DNA of 64,000 nt from RUG12461 sp045661345. Lineage in GTDB: Bacteria > Bacillota > Clostridia > Lachnospirales > Lachnospiraceae. The number at the start of each line of letters is the position of its first letter. Within the stretch, counting starts at the first letter, position 1. Location: contig JAZRFM010000033.1 of NCBI GenBank assembly GCA_045661345.1, positions 1 through 64,000 on the forward strand, written 5' to 3'. This document shows, piece by piece, positions 31,697 to 40,909 of the stretch. The translations under genes were made by a program, and so were the position numbers. A model generated the notes under the pieces. That model was not told the DNA's origin. It saw nothing but the letters and a program-made list of their open reading frames with translations, and made no database searches.

Positions 31697-31714
31697 CCCC
31701 CCCCCCAAAAAAAA
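31697..31714 (-). repeat. Homopolymer tract T8-G10 in the operon leader
   Basis: Ten C (31697-31706) followed by eight A (31707-31714) on the plus strand, so the transcript reads U8 G10. It lies between the predicted transcription start (about 31746) and the sortase-like start codon, a position where slipped-strand length changes could alter expression. Confidence 0.8.
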
Positions 31715-31752
31715 TGCAAGCGGAAACATCCATTGTCACAAAATCATCTATT

Positions 31753-31781
31753 ATATTATTCTATTGAGTTATATATGTCAA
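31753..31781 (-). promoter_or_regulatory. Consensus sigma-A promoter of the export operon
   Basis: On the minus strand a perfect TTGACA (31776-31781), a 17-bp spacer and TAATAT (31753-31758). Predicted transcription start near 31746, about 110 bp before the first codon. Confidence 0.75.
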
Positions 31782-31874
31782 GTTACTTTTCAGTTTGCGT
31801 CTACTTTTTCCGCATGATTCTGTCCACAATAGAAGTAACTCACATATTACTCAGTTGAAAAAGGGTGAAGACCG

Positions 31875-32243
31875 TTGATAGAACAAGATGTGATAAATGA
31901 AATCAGAGAGATCTGTGACCACAGACATTGGTCACTGTACAAGCTTGCCAAGGAATCAGGGCTGCCTTACTCCAGCCTGAACAATATCTTCTCCCGGGGG
32001 ACCTGTCCCTCGATCCCCACGCTTTCCCTGATCTGTCACGGATTCGGGGTCACGCTCTCGGAATTCTTTGAACAGATTGACCGCAGGGAATCCGGCAGCG
32101 AAAAAAAACACCCCCGCTCCGTGGATCAGCAGATCCAGCTGAGCGAGGATGAAGAAGATGTCGTCTATATGTACCGGACGCTCTCGAAGTCTGACAAGAA
32201 GCTTCTTACGGCCTATCTGAAAGGACTATGCAAAAAACTGTAG
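31875..32243 (+). CDS. XRE-family helix-turn-helix regulator
   Basis: 122 residues from a TTG start (AAAGGG about 8 bp upstream). Residues about 8-62 form an HTH_3 domain (WSLYKLAKESGLPYSSLNNIFSRGTCPSIPTL). The C-terminal part (EDEEDVVYMYRTLSKSDKKLLTAYL) is a helical tail common in Clostridial XRE proteins. It is divergent from the export operon and 120 bp from its promoter, so it is a candidate regulator of that operon (inference). Its 3' end overlaps the convergent glucosidase gene by 31 bp. Confidence 0.85.
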   Translation: MIEQDVINEIREICDHRHWSLYKLAKESGLPYSSLNNIFSRGTCPSIPTLSLICHGFGVTLSEFFEQIDRRESGSEKKHPRSVDQQIQLSEDEEDVVYMYRTLSKSDKKLLTAYLKGLCKKL

Positions 32244-33934
32244 CAGGTTCTCTCCCTGCTTTCACAACTGAACCCGATTATCTCTCCTTCACGAAACCGG
32301 TAGACCCGTGCCTCATAAGGACGGAGAATGCCGTATTCCGGCGCACCCGGGTAATTGGACAGCAAAAGCTGCCCCTTCCGCCCGGCATATGCTTTCGGGA
32401 TCAGGAGCTTTAACGGCAGATGGGAAAAGGAGCAGAAAATCAGATAACGGATGCTTCCCAGAGCCCGTTCATAGACATAGAGTCTGTCGTGCTTCGGAAA
32501 ATATTCCCGATAGGATCCGTACAGCAATGTGCGGGAGTGTTTGCGCATCGACAGGCATTTCCGGTAAAAATGAAGAATGCTGTCGGGATCCTTTTCCTCC
32601 GCCGCCACGTTGATCTTTTTGTAATTCGCATTCACCGCAAACCAGGGCTTCGTCTTTGAAAAGCCCGCGTAGTCACTGTCGTCCCACTGCACCGGCGTCC
32701 TGGCGGAATCACGGCTCGCCAGATGGATCCGCTGCATGCGTTTCTCCTCCGGATCCTTTTTGTGGAACGCATGATAGTTGTAAATGGAGAGAACATCCAC
32801 ATACTGGTCAATGGAGGAAAGCCGGATGTTCGTCATCCCGATCTCCTGTCCCTGGTAGATGAAGGGGGTGCCCTGTTGGAACAAATAGGAAACCGCCAGC
32901 ATCTTGCCGCTTTCCTTCCAATAGAGATGCTCACTCCCGTAACGGCTGATCACACGCGGATGGTCATGATTTTCAAGGTAGAGCGCATTCCACGCTTTTC
33001 CCGCCAGGGTGTACTGCCATTTGGAAAAGGCCCGTTTCAGCTTGCGCAGGGAAAAGGGTCTGGGGATGTATTCGCTCAGGAAACAATCCGCCATCATATG
33101 GTCGAAGGAAAACATCATATCCAGAGACTTCGTCGGTCCCGACAGATATTGTAGCGCTGATTTCACATCGGTCAGCGGTCCCTCTCCCACCTGAAAACAA
33201 TCGTATTCCTCACAGACCCTGCGGAACTCTCCAAGATACTCATGGATATGGGGGCCGTCCTTATAATAGGGCAGACCGTTTGCCGCGGGCAAAAACGGGA
33301 GGCCGTCCGGCAGTCCCTCTTTTTTGGAAATGAAATTGATGACATCCTCACGGAATCCGTCGACCCCGAAATCCAGCCAGAAGCGGAGAATCCCCTTGAC
33401 TTCTTCCCGGACCTTCGGATTGTCCATATTCAGATCCGGCTGCTTCTTTGCAAAGAGATGCAGATAATACTGCTTACGGACCGGATCGTATTCCCATGCT
33501 TTCCCCTCGAAGAGGCTGTTCCAGTTATTCGGTTTGTCCCGCCAGATGTAGTAATCACTGTAGGGATTGTCCCTGCCCTTGCGGCTCTCCTGAAACCAGG
33601 GATGCTCATCCGAGGTGTGGTTGACCACAAGATCCATGATCACCTTCAGCCCGATCTCATGGGCTTTGTCCAGCACCCTCCGAAACTGCTCCAGCGTCCC
33701 GTATTCCGGATGAATATTGCGGTAGTCCGAGATGTCGTACCCGAAATCCGCATTGGGCGACGGATAGATGGGAGAAAACCAGATCCCGTCCACACCGAGT
33801 CCCTTGATATAATCCAGCTTCTCATAGACGCCGTACAGATCCCCGATGCCGTCACCGTTACCGTCATAAAAGCTCCGGATCCAGATCTGGTAAAAGCTCA
33901 TGCGTCGATACCAGTTGCGATGTTCCTCACTCAT
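32213..33934 (-). CDS. GH13 alpha-glucosidase (oligo-1,6-glucosidase type)
   Basis: 573 residues, typical of GH13 subfamily 31. The four conserved regions are MDLVVNHTSDEH, GVDGFREDVINF (nucleophile Asp), FQVGEGPL (acid/base Glu) and ALYLENHDHPR (transition-state Asp). Cytoplasmic: there is no signal peptide. It hydrolyses alpha-1,6 or alpha-1,4 bonds of isomaltose, panose, maltose or similar short sugars. The start overlaps the stop of the GT4 gene by 8 bp, suggesting co-transcription. Confidence 0.92.
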   Translation of the reverse strand: MSEEHRNWYRRMSFYQIWIRSFYDGNGDGIGDLYGVYEKLDYIKGLGVDGIWFSPIYPSPNADFGYDISDYRNIHPEYGTLEQFRRVLDKAHEIGLKVIMDLVVNHTSDEHPWFQESRKGRDNPYSDYYIWRDKPNNWNSLFEGKAWEYDPVRKQYYLHLFAKKQPDLNMDNPKVREEVKGILRFWLDFGVDGFREDVINFISKKEGLPDGLPFLPAANGLPYYKDGPHIHEYLGEFRRVCEEYDCFQVGEGPLTDVKSALQYLSGPTKSLDMMFSFDHMMADCFLSEYIPRPFSLRKLKRAFSKWQYTLAGKAWNALYLENHDHPRVISRYGSEHLYWKESGKMLAVSYLFQQGTPFIYQGQEIGMTNIRLSSIDQYVDVLSIYNYHAFHKKDPEEKRMQRIHLASRDSARTPVQWDDSDYAGFSKTKPWFAVNANYKKINVAAEEKDPDSILHFYRKCLSMRKHSRTLLYGSYREYFPKHDRLYVYERALGSIRYLIFCSFSHLPLKLLIPKAYAGRKGQLLLSNYPGAPEYGILRPYEARVYRFREGEIIGFSCESRERTCYSFLHSPFR

Positions 33935-35330
33935 CCGAATCCCCCCACCCCCAGGAAGGAAGCGACTCTTTCCACTCCCGGAAGTTGTCGTTCATGGTCT
34001 CATAAATCGTCCGGGGCAGCGTCAGGATCCTGTCGGTGCCATGGGACAGGCCGGCGATCCCTTTGATGAAGTAATCAAGACCCTGCCTTTTGCGCTGGGG
34101 GAGGGTCCCATCCTTCTTGCGCTGCAGGATCTCCTCATATCGCCTGTAAGCCTCCCTGATACTGTCTTCCCAGGAAATATAGATCTCATCCATGGCAAAC
34201 TGACCCGCCGTACGGAGCTTCTCCAGATCCGGCGCAAGCTCCGTCAGCATCGCCGCCATGGACGCTGCATTTTCCTCGATGAGGTAGCCGTTCCTCCCGT
34301 CCGTAATCCCCTCCGAGGCGCAGGAGCCCTTTACCAGCACGCTGGCCAGTCCGCAGGCTGCCGCTTCCCGTACAACGATGCCGTTGGTATCATACACAGA
34401 GGGGAACAAAAAGAGATCCGCTCTCGTATTCCAGGCACGAAGCCGGTCACGGTCATGCTCCGCGCCGGCAAAAACCACGCGGCCGCTTTTTCCCGCGGTG
34501 CCGTCGGTATGCGTGACAGTGCCGTCCTCAGAAACGACATCCAGGGCGATGCCAAGGGATCTCACCTTTTCCTGCATCTCCTTTGTATCAGCGCCGCTGC
34601 CGACAAATACCATACGGTACTCCACGTTTCTTTGGGACAGCTCCCCCAGCGCATCCACAATGATGGGGAGTCCCTTATATTTCATCATCCGCCCGACGAA
34701 CAGAAATACGGGCACGTTCTCCGGCAGGTCGAATCCTGCCGTCACCTCACGTACCAGCGCATCCTCGGCACGCCCTTTTGCAAAGTCCACGCCGTTGTCG
34801 ACTACGCGGTACTCCCCCTGGTATCCCAGGGATTTCAGGTTTTCGCCGGCTCCCTGCGAAACAACCCAGACCTCGTCGCAGCCGGAGATATTGTCCACCA
34901 TCAGCTTGATGATCTGTCTCTTCAGCAGACCGTCTCCGAGGGCACGCTCAATATCCACATCAAACTTGGTATGGTAGGTAAAGATGATGGGCGCTCCCGT
35001 ATGGTTTTGTACGATACGCGCCATCACCGTAGAGGCTGCGGGACAATGGCTGTGGATGATATCCGGTGAAAAATCGATCAGCGACTGTGCATCCGGCCAG
35101 TTCATCACGTTGCCGGCGCGGTACCCTGCCACAAGCTTCGCCGTATTCACGCTGGGATAGGTCACCACCGGATAGGGATACCCCGTGTAATCTGCCTTCG
35201 GGTAACGCGGCGTGCCGACGATGACCGATGCGTCCAGTTTCTCCATCAGAATCTTCGCATAGTTTAATACCACGTTCGCTACGCCGTCGATGATCGGTGG
35301 AAATGAATCATTCAGCAATTCTACTTTCAT
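33927..35330 (-). CDS. GT4-family glycosyltransferase (glycolipid or polysaccharide type)
   Basis: 467 residues. NDSFPPIIDGVANVVLNYAK, HSHCPAASTVMARI, FTYHTKFDVDIERAL and VFLFVGRMMKYKGLPIIVDAL are GT4 hallmarks, and FLFPSVYDTNGIVVREAAACG is the donor-binding region. The N-terminal pattern resembles diacylglycerol glucosyltransferases, but the C-terminal extension of about 60 residues (basic then acidic, ending GDSDE) is unusual. It is co-transcribed with the alpha-glucosidase, so it may use or make a glucoside. Confidence 0.85.
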   Translation of the reverse strand: MKVELLNDSFPPIIDGVANVVLNYAKILMEKLDASVIVGTPRYPKADYTGYPYPVVTYPSVNTAKLVAGYRAGNVMNWPDAQSLIDFSPDIIHSHCPAASTVMARIVQNHTGAPIIFTYHTKFDVDIERALGDGLLKRQIIKLMVDNISGCDEVWVVSQGAGENLKSLGYQGEYRVVDNGVDFAKGRAEDALVREVTAGFDLPENVPVFLFVGRMMKYKGLPIIVDALGELSQRNVEYRMVFVGSGADTKEMQEKVRSLGIALDVVSEDGTVTHTDGTAGKSGRVVFAGAEHDRDRLRAWNTRADLFLFPSVYDTNGIVVREAAACGLASVLVKGSCASEGITDGRNGYLIEENAASMAAMLTELAPDLEKLRTAGQFAMDEIYISWEDSIREAYRRYEEILQRKKDGTLPQRKRQGLDYFIKGIAGLSHGTDRILTLPRTIYETMNDNFREWKESLPSWGWGDSDE

Positions 35331-35342
35331 CCTGTCTCCTTA

Positions 35343-36737
35343 TCACATTTTCCTGGCTGCCCGCTTGGAAAGCTCCGAGCGGACACATTCCCGTTCGTAC
35401 ATGGTAATGACCGCGCACAGATCGTCGTCCTTCATTTTTTCCGCGGCATAGACGAGGCCGTTGCTTCTCGCCGTCAGCCGGGGACTGTCGATCTGCTGCG
35501 GGTCTCCGAGGAGGATCAGCTTGCTGCCCTCCCCCACACGGGTGGCCAGGGTCTTCGCCTGCTTCGGGGTGATGTTCTGTGCTTCATCCACGATGATGAG
35601 GCTCTTGTCAAGAGACCGTCCGCGGATGTAGGCGAGGGACACGATCTTCACCGGACCGCCGTCATCGACCAGATAATCCACCTGATACTGGATCTGCTGC
35701 GGATCCGTCTCCCCGCCGATGCGCATCAGCGTCTCCATGTTGTCATAGAAGGGTGCCAGCAGGGGTCCCATTTTTTCCTCCAGATCGCCCTTCAGGAAAC
35801 CCAGATTTTCCTTTTCGGGTAAGGTGTTGGAACGGGTGATGTAGAGGTTTCGATACTCCTCCTCCGAACGTTCCTTTCCCCGGCGGAATTCCCTGCCGAT
35901 GTAGGTCTTGTCCAGGCCCACCGCCTCTGCCAGCAGTGTCTTGCCGCAGCCCGCCGGTCCCTTGATAATCACGAGGGGAATCTCCTCCGCAGGTGCCTGC
36001 AGCGCCGCAATCGCAAAACGCTGTCCGGCATTTCTTGCTGTCAGGCCAAAATAGGTGCCGTTCACGATCTCTTCCTGCAAAAGGGTCACCTGACCGTTTC
36101 TTACCCAGCCCAGAGCGGAGGACGTCCCGGCATGCATTTCCAGAAACTCATTGGGCATGAGGTTTGGCACCTCCGCAAAGGCTTCATCCTCCACCGGCAT
36201 GCTGTGCTCTCTGTAGAGCCGGCCGATGGCTTCCGCAGAAAGCTCCACCGTCCGCCTGCCCGTGTACATCTCTTCGCTCTCGATCTTGTCATTCCGGTAT
36301 TCCTGGGTCTCGATCCCAAGCGCCTGCGCATCCAGCGACATGAGAAAATCATTCGTAATGAGCGCCACCTTCCTCCCCGGGTTCTGATCCATCAAGGTCA
36401 GCACCGTGGCCAGGATCCGGTTGTCGTTTTCCGCGCTCTTGTCGCTGCGCAGCCACTCCGGCAGCGGATGGTCGTATCCGTTTTTCTCGATCCGGAATGT
36501 CCCGTTCGTATTGATGGAGACGCCCTGATACAGATCTCCCTGCTCTGCGCGAAGGTCTCTTAAGATCCTGGCGGTCTCGCGAACGTTATAGCCGCGCTCC
36601 CTCTCGTCTCCCTTGTGTTTATTCAGCTCCGTGATGGTGGTGCTGGTGATGATGACATCATTGTCATCAAACCCGTAGATGGCGCTTCCCGCACTGTCGA
36701 TCAGGATATTGGTATCCAACACATAGATTTTTTTCAT
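35343..36737 (-). CDS. PIN-PhoH fusion ATPase (YlaK/PhoH2 type)
   Basis: 464 residues. Residues 1-145 are a PIN RNase domain (YVLDTNILIDS with the first catalytic Asp, then NDNRILATVLT and VALITNDFLM). Residues about 230-464 are a PhoH ATPase with Walker A IKGPAGCGKTLLAEA and Walker B LIIVDEAQN. PhoH2-type fusions are RNA helicase/RNases. The start has AGGGGG 7 bp upstream. Conserved housekeeping-like gene, 12 bp from the GT4 gene. Confidence 0.93.
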   Translation of the reverse strand: MKKIYVLDTNILIDSAGSAIYGFDDNDVIITSTTITELNKHKGDERERGYNVRETARILRDLRAEQGDLYQGVSINTNGTFRIEKNGYDHPLPEWLRSDKSAENDNRILATVLTLMDQNPGRKVALITNDFLMSLDAQALGIETQEYRNDKIESEEMYTGRRTVELSAEAIGRLYREHSMPVEDEAFAEVPNLMPNEFLEMHAGTSSALGWVRNGQVTLLQEEIVNGTYFGLTARNAGQRFAIAALQAPAEEIPLVIIKGPAGCGKTLLAEAVGLDKTYIGREFRRGKERSEEEYRNLYITRSNTLPEKENLGFLKGDLEEKMGPLLAPFYDNMETLMRIGGETDPQQIQYQVDYLVDDGGPVKIVSLAYIRGRSLDKSLIIVDEAQNITPKQAKTLATRVGEGSKLILLGDPQQIDSPRLTARSNGLVYAAEKMKDDDLCAVITMYERECVRSELSKRAARKM

Positions 36738-36852
36738 GGGATCCCCCTTATGGTTTTTCGGTTTTCAGTATGCTTCGCCCGGTCATGACCCTCGATTTCA
36801 TAGTAACATACTTACCCCCTGTTTGCTATCCTGTTTCCGGAGAGGAAATGGG

Positions 36853-37947
36853 CTAAGACCCGCTCCGTCCGGATGCGAAGGCTTCGGCCGTTCCCGCAAA
36901 ATCCGGATGATCCCCTCTGCTCATGGAAAGGCGGTAACCGATGGCCCCGATCCTTCCTGCCAGGCAGCTGACGCACTCCGCCGCCTCCTCGCCGGTACAG
37001 ATTTTGCCATCGTACAGCAGATATTTCCCCCGTACCTCTCCCGGAGACAGGTTCGGCATCAGCACGTTTGCGCCGGAGAGGATTCCCTTTTCCCGTCCTT
37101 TCGGATCCGCCGTTCCCAGCGCCGTCGTGGCAGGCAGCAGCCCTTTCGGAAACAGCAGGCGCAGCACCGCCAGCAGCCGCAGTGTCTCCGCCACGCTTCC
37201 CGGGGGTTCCTTTGCAAAGGGGGTATTCTGATGCGGGAGAAAGGGGCCGATTCCGATCATCTGCGGCTGCAGGGCCTGCATAAAGGTCAAATCCTCATAA
37301 AGATGCGCGGCGGTCTGTCCCGGTGTCCCCACAAGGAACCCGCATCCCACCTGAAAACCGGTCTCCTTCAACTCCCACAGGCACTGTTTTCTGCGTTCTC
37401 CGGACATGGCGGGAGGATGAAGTCTCCCGTAATGCTCCTCATTCGCGGTTTCCTGCCGCAGAAGATACCGGTCCGCACCGCTCTCAAAAAAACGCCGGTA
37501 GCTCTCGCGTGACCGTTCCCCGATGGAAAGCGTCACCGCACATGCCGGGTGCTTTTTTTTGATCCGTTCTATCATCCCGCAGATCATCTCATCCGTATAG
37601 AAAGGATCCTCCCCGCCCTGCAGCACAAAGGTCCGAAAGCCCAGTGCCGCTCCTTTGTCACAGCAGGAGAGGATCTCCTCCTCCGAAAGCCTGTAACGGT
37701 TCGTGTGCCTGTTGCCGCAGCGGATCCCGCAATAATAGCAGTCGTTTTTGCAGTAACTGGTAAACTCGATCAGCCCCCTGAGATAGACCTGCTTTTGAAA
37801 GGTCAGCTCCGCCACTTCTCTCGCCGCCGCAAAGAGCTGCTCCTCATGGGCTTTGTCCCCATCACACAGAATCGTCTCCAGCTCGTCCCGGGAGATGCTT
37901 ATCTTCTGTTTCACGGCCGCTATCATGCGGCAGTACGAATCATCCAT
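36853..37947 (-). CDS. hydE: [FeFe]-hydrogenase H-cluster radical SAM maturase HydE
   Basis: 364 residues from ATG 37947; a TTG four codons earlier is less likely. YCKNDCYYCGIRCGN has the radical-SAM CxxxCxxC [4Fe-4S] ligands. The motif GFRTFVLQGGEDPFYTDE and the segment IGIGPFLPHQNTPF with C-terminal NLSPGEVRGKY are HydE/PylB-like. It builds part of the diiron subcluster of [FeFe]-hydrogenase in anaerobes. HydF, HydG and the hydrogenase itself are not in the window. Divergent from the Rrf2 regulator. Confidence 0.88.
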   Translation of the reverse strand: MDDSYCRMIAAVKQKISISRDELETILCDGDKAHEEQLFAAAREVAELTFQKQVYLRGLIEFTSYCKNDCYYCGIRCGNRHTNRYRLSEEEILSCCDKGAALGFRTFVLQGGEDPFYTDEMICGMIERIKKKHPACAVTLSIGERSRESYRRFFESGADRYLLRQETANEEHYGRLHPPAMSGERRKQCLWELKETGFQVGCGFLVGTPGQTAAHLYEDLTFMQALQPQMIGIGPFLPHQNTPFAKEPPGSVAETLRLLAVLRLLFPKGLLPATTALGTADPKGREKGILSGANVLMPNLSPGEVRGKYLLYDGKICTGEEAAECVSCLAGRIGAIGYRLSMSRGDHPDFAGTAEAFASGRSGS

Positions 37948-37978
37948 GTTGCCTTTCAAGTCCTTTTTTCGTTTTCTC

Positions 37979-38012
37979 TTGATTTACCTATTTACCTTGC
38001 GGTATAATAGGT
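37979..38012 (+). promoter_or_regulatory. Rrf2 gene promoter with inverted-repeat operator
   Basis: TTGATT (37979-37984), 18-bp spacer, TATAAT (38003-38008). ACCTATT (37986-37992) and AATAGGT (38006-38012) form a perfect inverted repeat that covers the -10 and spacer, a likely autoregulatory operator. AGGAGG follows at 38027. Confidence 0.6.
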
Positions 38013-38039
38013 GAGTAGTGTTCGTAAGGAGGAAAAAAC

Positions 38040-38441
38040 ATGATTTCAACCAGAGGGCGTTATGCCATTCGCGTTATGATCGATCTGGCGCAGAACGAAG
38101 ATGAGGAAGGAAACTATATCCCTCTGAAAGAGATCGCCGCCAGACAGGATATCTCCAAAAAATATCTGGAGATCATCGTCAAAGACATGGTGGCCGGAGG
38201 TCTTCTCATCGGTGCCAGCGGAAAGGGCGGTGGCTACAAGCTCTGCCGTCGTCCGGAGGAGTACTCCGTAGGGGAGGTCCTGGATCTCATGGAAGGCAGC
38301 ATGTCCAGCGTCGCCTGCCTCGCTGATGAAGTAAACACCTGCCCCAAAAAGGATTCCTGCCATACCCTTCCCATGTGGGTCGAATATGATCAGATGATAC
38401 ATGATTTTTTCTATGGAAAAAAGCTGAGCGACCTGCTGTAG
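38040..38441 (+). CDS. Rrf2-family transcriptional regulator
   Basis: 133 residues. MISTRGRYAIRVMIDLA is the standard Rrf2 N-terminus, with a winged HTH through GKGGGYKLCR. Three cysteines in ACLADEVNTCPKKDSCH (C-x7-C-x5-CH) resemble the cluster-binding triad of IscR, though the first spacing differs from IscR's x5. It may sense Fe-S status and control itself and the divergent hydE gene. Strong AGGAGG ribosome site. Confidence 0.9.
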   Translation: MISTRGRYAIRVMIDLAQNEDEEGNYIPLKEIAARQDISKKYLEIIVKDMVAGGLLIGASGKGGGYKLCRRPEEYSVGEVLDLMEGSMSSVACLADEVNTCPKKDSCHTLPMWVEYDQMIHDFFYGKKLSDLL

Positions 38442-38533
38442 TTTTATGAACGGACAGGAGACGCCGGAGCCTGCGTTTCCCCGGGGGTTCTCCCGGTGTG
38501 CTTCGCGCGGGAACCGCTTTCGTCAGCGTTTCC

Positions 38534-40135
38534 CTATGCCGTAAGGCGCTTTAACCCCTGCCAGGCCAGCAGCGCCAGCAGAATATAGATGGCCGTCACG
38601 GTCAGCCCGCCTGCGACGCCCCCGATCCCCATGCAGAAAAAGATCATCAGGACAACCAGCACCATGGTTCCGATCATATTCGGCAGGAGGTACGTCGTGA
38701 CCGCCCGCCCCTGTTTTACGACCTCAATCTCATTCTTCCAGTCAGTCCTGCAGTATTTCAGCCCGCAGCGCATCCCGTAAACAGCAGAAAACAGGCACAT
38801 AGCGCACAGCATCAGACACCCGGTCAAATACTCCGTTGCATTTGCACGCAGGGAGATGAAACCGCCGATCACAGCGAAAAGTCCCGGCAGAAGATTCAAC
38901 AGCAGGTTCAATCCGATCTTTCCCTTGCAGATCGTCTTTTTGGAAACGGGCATACTGTTTAAAATCCAGTCGCTCTTCCCCTCCAGGGAAGGACTGATCG
39001 CCGTCGTGGGCACCATTCCCACGAAGAAATAGACTATGACCGGCCACACCATGTGAAAACGCAGAAGATCTACCTCCTGTCCCCCAGCCATCGCGGAGAC
39101 GATGGCGTTGGCGTTGACAAAAGGCAGCACCACTGCAGCGATGATGGAGATCACTGCCCCCATCCCGAGATTCGTCGCACAGACCGTGGAGCCTGTGATC
39201 CGTTTCCAGTCATTAAACAGGATGCTTCGTGCCGGTGTCCTTTTCCGGAAGCTTCTGGCTGCCTTCTTCCCCTTGCGTCTCGTAGCGTGGCTGCCGAGTC
39301 TGGAGTTGATCCTTCTGTAGTTGATGCTGATCAGCCATACCACCACGAGATAAAGTCCCAGCGACACCACGGCCATCAGGACAAAGGAGAGCACGTCTTT
39401 GCCGACAGTTGCTTTTGTAAACCACCCCACCGTTGGCACAGCCCTGGAAAGCCCCTCCAGCGCCTCGGAGGACTTGGCCATGATCGCCTGCACCTTGTCA
39501 TTGCGGATCAGGTAGTCGATAATGAAGCGACTGAAGATCAGGGGAATGAACAGCACAAAGGTCAGAATCGTCTGGATCAGTTTTTTGTGGCGAAAATGGG
39601 AGCCGATCCCGGTGATAAACGCGCCGAGCAGGGATACGATTACTGTCGGCAGAAGGGGAATCAGGGGAGTCAGGATGATCCAGGAAATGATGGTCCAGGC
39701 GTCCTGCATGGAAGCGATACAGGATCCCACCAGCGCGGAAACAGAAAGCAGCGCGTTCCACGGCAGATCCTTCAGATACATGAGCAGGAATCTGTCCGCC
39801 ACCACCGTCCTGACGGAAAAGGGCATCGACATGAGCGAATCGTATTCCGGATAATCATACAGATACCCGTTGGATTTGAAGATCGGCAGCAGCAGGGAAA
39901 GGAATGTGATGATCGTCGCCACCAGCGCCGGCACCATTGCGGCAGATCCGAAAAACGTCAGCCCGAAGGAAAAAGCGCCGACGAGACCGGCGATCAGCAC
40001 CGCCAGGATCACATTTCCGATCATGGATGATCTGGCATTTTTCACCTTTTCGGGATCCTTGGAATACTTTACGACATGAAGGTTGCTTGCGGCATCCATC
40101 ATGGTCTTCAGCAGGAGTATACTTTTATGCTTCAT
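38534..40135 (-). CDS. ABC-2-type transporter permease
   Basis: 533 residues with about 12 hydrophobic helices, N-terminal cytoplasmic segment with KYSKDPEKVKNARSSM. Resembles Clostridial ABC-2 permeases of about 530 residues that pair with a small ATPase. The start overlaps the ATPase gene's stop by 11 bp, so the two form one transporter. Substrate unknown; export of a peptide, antibiotic or lipid is typical for the group. Confidence 0.8.
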   Translation of the reverse strand: MKHKSILLLKTMMDAASNLHVVKYSKDPEKVKNARSSMIGNVILAVLIAGLVGAFSFGLTFFGSAAMVPALVATIITFLSLLLPIFKSNGYLYDYPEYDSLMSMPFSVRTVVADRFLLMYLKDLPWNALLSVSALVGSCIASMQDAWTIISWIILTPLIPLLPTVIVSLLGAFITGIGSHFRHKKLIQTILTFVLFIPLIFSRFIIDYLIRNDKVQAIMAKSSEALEGLSRAVPTVGWFTKATVGKDVLSFVLMAVVSLGLYLVVVWLISINYRRINSRLGSHATRRKGKKAARSFRKRTPARSILFNDWKRITGSTVCATNLGMGAVISIIAAVVLPFVNANAIVSAMAGGQEVDLLRFHMVWPVIVYFFVGMVPTTAISPSLEGKSDWILNSMPVSKKTICKGKIGLNLLLNLLPGLFAVIGGFISLRANATEYLTGCLMLCAMCLFSAVYGMRCGLKYCRTDWKNEIEVVKQGRAVTTYLLPNMIGTMVLVVLMIFFCMGIGGVAGGLTVTAIYILLALLAWQGLKRLTA

Positions 40136-40850
40136 CTTTCACCGCCTCCAGGAAAACCTCTTCCAGGGACTGCTTCTCTCCGAGGAGTTCTTTGATCGTT
40201 CCGTTCGCAATGATGGCACCCCGTTTGATGATTGCGATTTTGTTGCAAAGCTTCTCGGCCACCTCCAGCACATGGGTGGAGAAAAAGACGGCACTCCCCT
40301 TTTCACACATTTCATGCATGATCTCCTTCAGGATAAAGGAGGCCTGCGGATCCAGTCCCACAAAGGGTTCATCCAGAACAAGAAGCTTCGGTTCGTGGAT
40401 CAGCGCGGATATGATGGCCACCTTCTGCTTCATTCCGTGAGAATACGACCCGATGGTATCCGTAAGCGCATCCGTGATCTCAAAGCGCGCCGCATAATCG
40501 TTGATCCTTTTTTGCCTGTCTTCCTCGCTGACATCATAGACATCCGCCACGAAGTTCAGATACTGCAGACCCGTCAGGTTTTCATAAAGATCCGGATTGT
40601 CCGGAATGTAGGCCGTGATCTGCTTGCATTCCATGGGCTCCGCTTTCACATCGTGTCCGCCGATTTTGATGTCTCCGTTCTCAAAATCCAGCACACCCAC
40701 AACCGCCCGGATTGTCGTACTCTTTCCGGCGCCGTTATGACCGATGAAGCCGAAGATATCTCCGCTCTCCACCGTCAGGCTCACATCATCGCAGGCTTTC
40801 TTGTCCTTTCCATATACTTTGGTGTAGTGGTTGATCTCCAGTACGTTCAT
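40125..40850 (-). CDS. ABC transporter ATP-binding protein
   Basis: 241 residues from ATG 40850, chosen because GGGGAGGAG stands 5 bp upstream; an ATG 14 codons earlier lacks this. Walker A GHNGAGKST, Q-loop YIPDNPDLYENLTG, signature SYSHGMKQK, Walker B LLVLDEPFVGLDP, switch STHVLE. CcmA-like export ATPase that energises the permease encoded next. Confidence 0.9.
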   Translation of the reverse strand: MNVLEINHYTKVYGKDKKACDDVSLTVESGDIFGFIGHNGAGKSTTIRAVVGVLDFENGDIKIGGHDVKAEPMECKQITAYIPDNPDLYENLTGLQYLNFVADVYDVSEEDRQKRINDYAARFEITDALTDTIGSYSHGMKQKVAIISALIHEPKLLVLDEPFVGLDPQASFILKEIMHEMCEKGSAVFFSTHVLEVAEKLCNKIAIIKRGAIIANGTIKELLGEKQSLEEVFLEAVKDEA

Positions 40851-40909
40851 GCTCTCCTCCCCTGACAATCCATTAAAAATCCTCTGATCCATCTGTCTCC
40901 TGTCGGATC

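Noticed and set aside
31875..32243. Toxin-antitoxin reading of the XRE gene and its convergent neighbour
   Set aside because: The neighbour is a clear GH13 glucosidase; the 31-bp overlap is only at the 3' ends.
39053..40030. 325-codon plus-strand frame opposite the ABC-2 permease
   Set aside because: Rich in His, Asp and Arg as expected for the complement of hydrophobic codons; no start signal.
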